From contig PPXM03000003.1 of assembly GCA_003707065.3 (NCBI GenBank), positions 744,001 through 808,000 on the forward strand: 64,000 nt of DNA, in the 5' to 3' direction. The DNA comes from Trigonopsis variabilis. Its lineage: Eukaryota; Ascomycota; Trigonopsidomycetes; Trigonopsidales; Trigonopsidaceae. The notes under the pieces are model-generated. The model saw only the letters and a program-made list of their open reading frames with translations. It did no database searches and had not been told where the DNA came from. Position numbers and translations under genes: made by a program. This document shows, piece by piece, positions 62,175 to 64,000 of the stretch (position 1 is the first letter of the stretch; each line of letters opens with the position of its first letter).

Positions 62175-64000
62175 TCAGCTCCACACCAGCTTCGGCCCCT
62201 TATGCCTTGACGAACGCTGTATATCCACCCTCTCAGAAATTGCCTGATTTGTCATTCCATCTGCTGGTCTTGGTTCATCGGGGAGCCCCGCAGACGGTCC
62301 TTCTTGGGCCGGGGCCGAAGACCGGTCCGATGTCGGCAGCAAAGGATCAGTCTCGGTTGGAGCTTGTGTAGGCTTAGACCGGATAAACGTAAGACAAAAA
62401 CAGACTGCTATGGTGACAAAAAATACTATAAGACCGATTATCACTCCAATAGCAACTGCTATCCATGTTTTTATATGAGATCCTTCTCGGACAAGCCAGT
62501 CGGGAAAGATCTCCTTGTCAAGAAGGACAACAGAGCCTCCCGCAGAGGTGAAACCAGTATCAACAACTCGAACAAGCTTAGAAATGCCGGCAGAAAATCG
62601 CAACGAATAAAAATTGTTTGTGATTTCGGTCGCAGTGACGTGGACACCTGTCAGGGTGGAGAATTGGGACCCATTAAAAGCATTTTCATACGGGCCAGTC
62701 TCTATTACATGAGCTTTCAGCAGAGTATCCAGAAGAGGGGTATCTTCAGTGATATTATCGAACCGTAGAGCCGAATCGAGAGGTACCAATATCGTATACG
62801 AAAGGTCGTCGTCAAGGACGTATGACAAATTCCGTCGCTCTAGTAAGCTGACTAATTCTTTTTGACCAGCAGCGTCTATTAAATTCCGCGGTGTAACTCT
62901 CATGTCCTCAAGTAAAGGAGCCTTGTCTAAAATATGGACAGGTCCCCGGGACGACAACAGATCGACTTCTTTAGTCTTATATTGTATTCCATTTAAAACA
63001 AACAGAGAACCGTCTGAAGAGCATGAAACGTTTGTTGTAGTCCCAGCAAGATTAGGGAATGTTCCATTACAATTATCAGTATAGACGGTCTCTGACAACA
63101 CCATTGATCGAATCGTTTCGTTTAGTAGGGTTTGATTCTGTTCCAGATAGCTTTTGACTAACTTCAAGCTCTTCCATGCTGGGTTCAACGGCAGAAAATA
63201 TGTGAGGCCTTGAGGAGCATTATAATTAAACAGATCCAAGTCACTAAAGTACTCATAGCTTTGTGAAATATGATAGGTTTGGCCAGCAACAGAAGCAGTT
63301 GAAGGTGGAAGTTTGATATAATCGCTCACCAAGAAAATATGAGTATTTCCGATCTTATAAGGACCATCCAAGATCTCAAATCTATCATTCAAGTACCACG
63401 AATCGTGCCTTTTTGATAATTTCATTCGTTGGCCGCGTTCTAAATGCTTCAACTTGGCAAATGTGTCGAGCAACATAGGACCATCATCAAGCTGCACATG
63501 TCCGCGGACAAATTGATAGCGAAGATGAGTCTTACCTGTTGGCCCGCTCTCAATTGTAGGTTCATTGTCAATAGGAGCTAAGATCGTCATCGGGGTTTGC
63601 ATATCCTGAGCCAAAGTCTGTAACTTTCTAAAGGAAAGGACTTCTGCGAAATCAGAGCATCCTAGGCCGTATAGATACTTGAGTGGAGTGAATGCTAGGT
63701 CATCATGGTTATATATTAGGTCACCAACAAGATAAATGACACCATTATCACCTAGAAGATCCGCTTGGTCGGTGGTGAGGTTCAGATGATGGTAAAGGAT
63801 TCGAACATTTTCCCCGGCAACTGAGACATCTAGACTTAGGTCGTTTATAGTTTTAATAACATCTTGATGATCTTCAATGATTTCTTGAACCGTTAAAGGC
63901 TGAGAAAGGATCTGAGAAGAGATCAGAGCATCCAAGTCAGCTAAACCGTATGCACCAGTCAAATAATCCCATTCTATCTCGTTGAATGCCTCGAATGCTC
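62175..64000 (-). CDS. Fasciclin (FAS1) domain membrane protein (5' end cut by window edge)
   Basis: The frame is open from the stop at 62175 to the right edge (608 codons), without an ATG start inside, so the N-terminus is missing. It contains at least two FAS1 domains: FEAFNEIEWDYLTGAYGLAD then HLRYQFVRGHVQ, and a later one with YTILVPLDSALRF, LLKAHVIETG and FSTLTGVHVTATE. Several N-glycosylation sites (NLT, NQT, NET, NGT, NIT) point to a lumenal part. Near the C-terminus a transmembrane helix (WIAVAIGVIIGLIVFFVTIA) and a cytosolic tail with an acidic dileucine-like signal (ETDPLLP) suggest sorting to the vacuole, as for fission yeast Fsc1, needed for autophagosome-vacuole fusion. The role is inferred from that relative. 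Confidence 0.88.
   Translation of the reverse strand, partial: AFEAFNEIEWDYLTGAYGLADLDALISSQILSQPLTVQEIIEDHQDVIKTINDLSLDVSVAGENVRILYHHLNLTTDQADLLGDNGVIYLVGDLIYNHDDLAFTPLKYLYGLGCSDFAEVLSFRKLQTLAQDMQTPMTILAPIDNEPTIESGPTGKTHLRYQFVRGHVQLDDGPMLLDTFAKLKHLERGQRMKLSKRHDSWYLNDRFEILDGPYKIGNTHIFLVSDYIKLPPSTASVAGQTYHISQSYEYFSDLDLFNYNAPQGLTYFLPLNPAWKSLKLVKSYLEQNQTLLNETIRSMVLSETVYTDNCNGTFPNLAGTTTNVSCSSDGSLFVLNGIQYKTKEVDLLSSRGPVHILDKAPLLEDMRVTPRNLIDAAGQKELVSLLERRNLSYVLDDDLSYTILVPLDSALRFDNITEDTPLLDTLLKAHVIETGPYENAFNGSQFSTLTGVHVTATEITNNFYSLRFSAGISKLVRVVDTGFTSAGGSVVLLDKEIFPDWLVREGSHIKTWIAVAIGVIIGLIVFFVTIAVCFCLTFIRSKPTQAPTETDPLLPTSDRSSAPAQEGPSAGLPDEPRPADGMTNQAISERVDIQRSSRHKGPKLVWS

Overview
The window is nuclear DNA from a fungus. 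About 36 protein genes lie closely packed on both strands. Most are broken by very short GT-AG introns (most 32-51 nt, mode near 38) with CTAAC, CTGAC or TTAAC branch sites about 10 nt before the acceptor. The gene set includes PRT1, GCD2, LEU2, HEM3, FZO1, SEC15, PEX3, RVS161, BET5, APC4, APC10, RAI1 and a HAL4-type kinase. ATG101, a U-box cyclophilin (PPIL2/Cyp8) and Mei2 argue against Saccharomyces-type yeasts. Mei2, Cyp8 and an Fsc1-like fasciclin protein are all found in fission yeast, so an early-branching ascomycete is possible, but I cannot fix the phylum from sequence alone.

Layout. 0-11.6 kb: PIF1 helicase (cut by the left edge), mitoribosomal uL15m, Cyp8, eIF2B-delta, a small membrane protein, HEM3, mitoribosomal bS6m and the glycine-cleavage H protein. 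12-21 kb: mitofusin FZO1, ESCRT-III VPS2, eIF3b, a gene-poor 1.9 kb gap, then GET4. 21.5-34.3 kb: a small unknown protein, RAI1, CDC123, MEI2, SEC15, HAP5, FCF2 and ATG101. 34.9-47 kb: PEX3, YOP1, an RFX factor, a SIS1-type Hsp40, RKM4, PBN1, a FUN14-like protein and RVS161. 47-52 kb: two protein kinases. 52-56 kb: the only accessory island, a Mutator-like DNA transposon split by the relic of a Ty3/Gypsy element. 56.4-64 kb: BET5, a 67-residue unknown, APC4, APC10, LEU2 and a fasciclin protein cut by the right edge.

The most interesting object is a box C/D snoRNA inside the unusually long (179 nt) intron of FCF2, itself an rRNA-processing gene. It has an ATGATGA C box, a CTGA D box and an 11-nt guide that perfectly matches helix 69 of the large-subunit rRNA. 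By the D+5 rule it should methylate the adenosine equal to yeast 25S A2256, the known snR63 site.

Other points to check: three RFX half-sites in the RFX gene's own promoter; a heat-shock element plus TATA box before SIS1; an in-frame stop, possibly in a retained intron, that separates the third RNA-binding domain of MEI2 from the first two; a one-base frameshift in the H-protein gene; a 33-nt frame-neutral intron; and the side-by-side APC4 and APC10 genes. I found no tRNA, rRNA, CRISPR array or plasmid-like feature.
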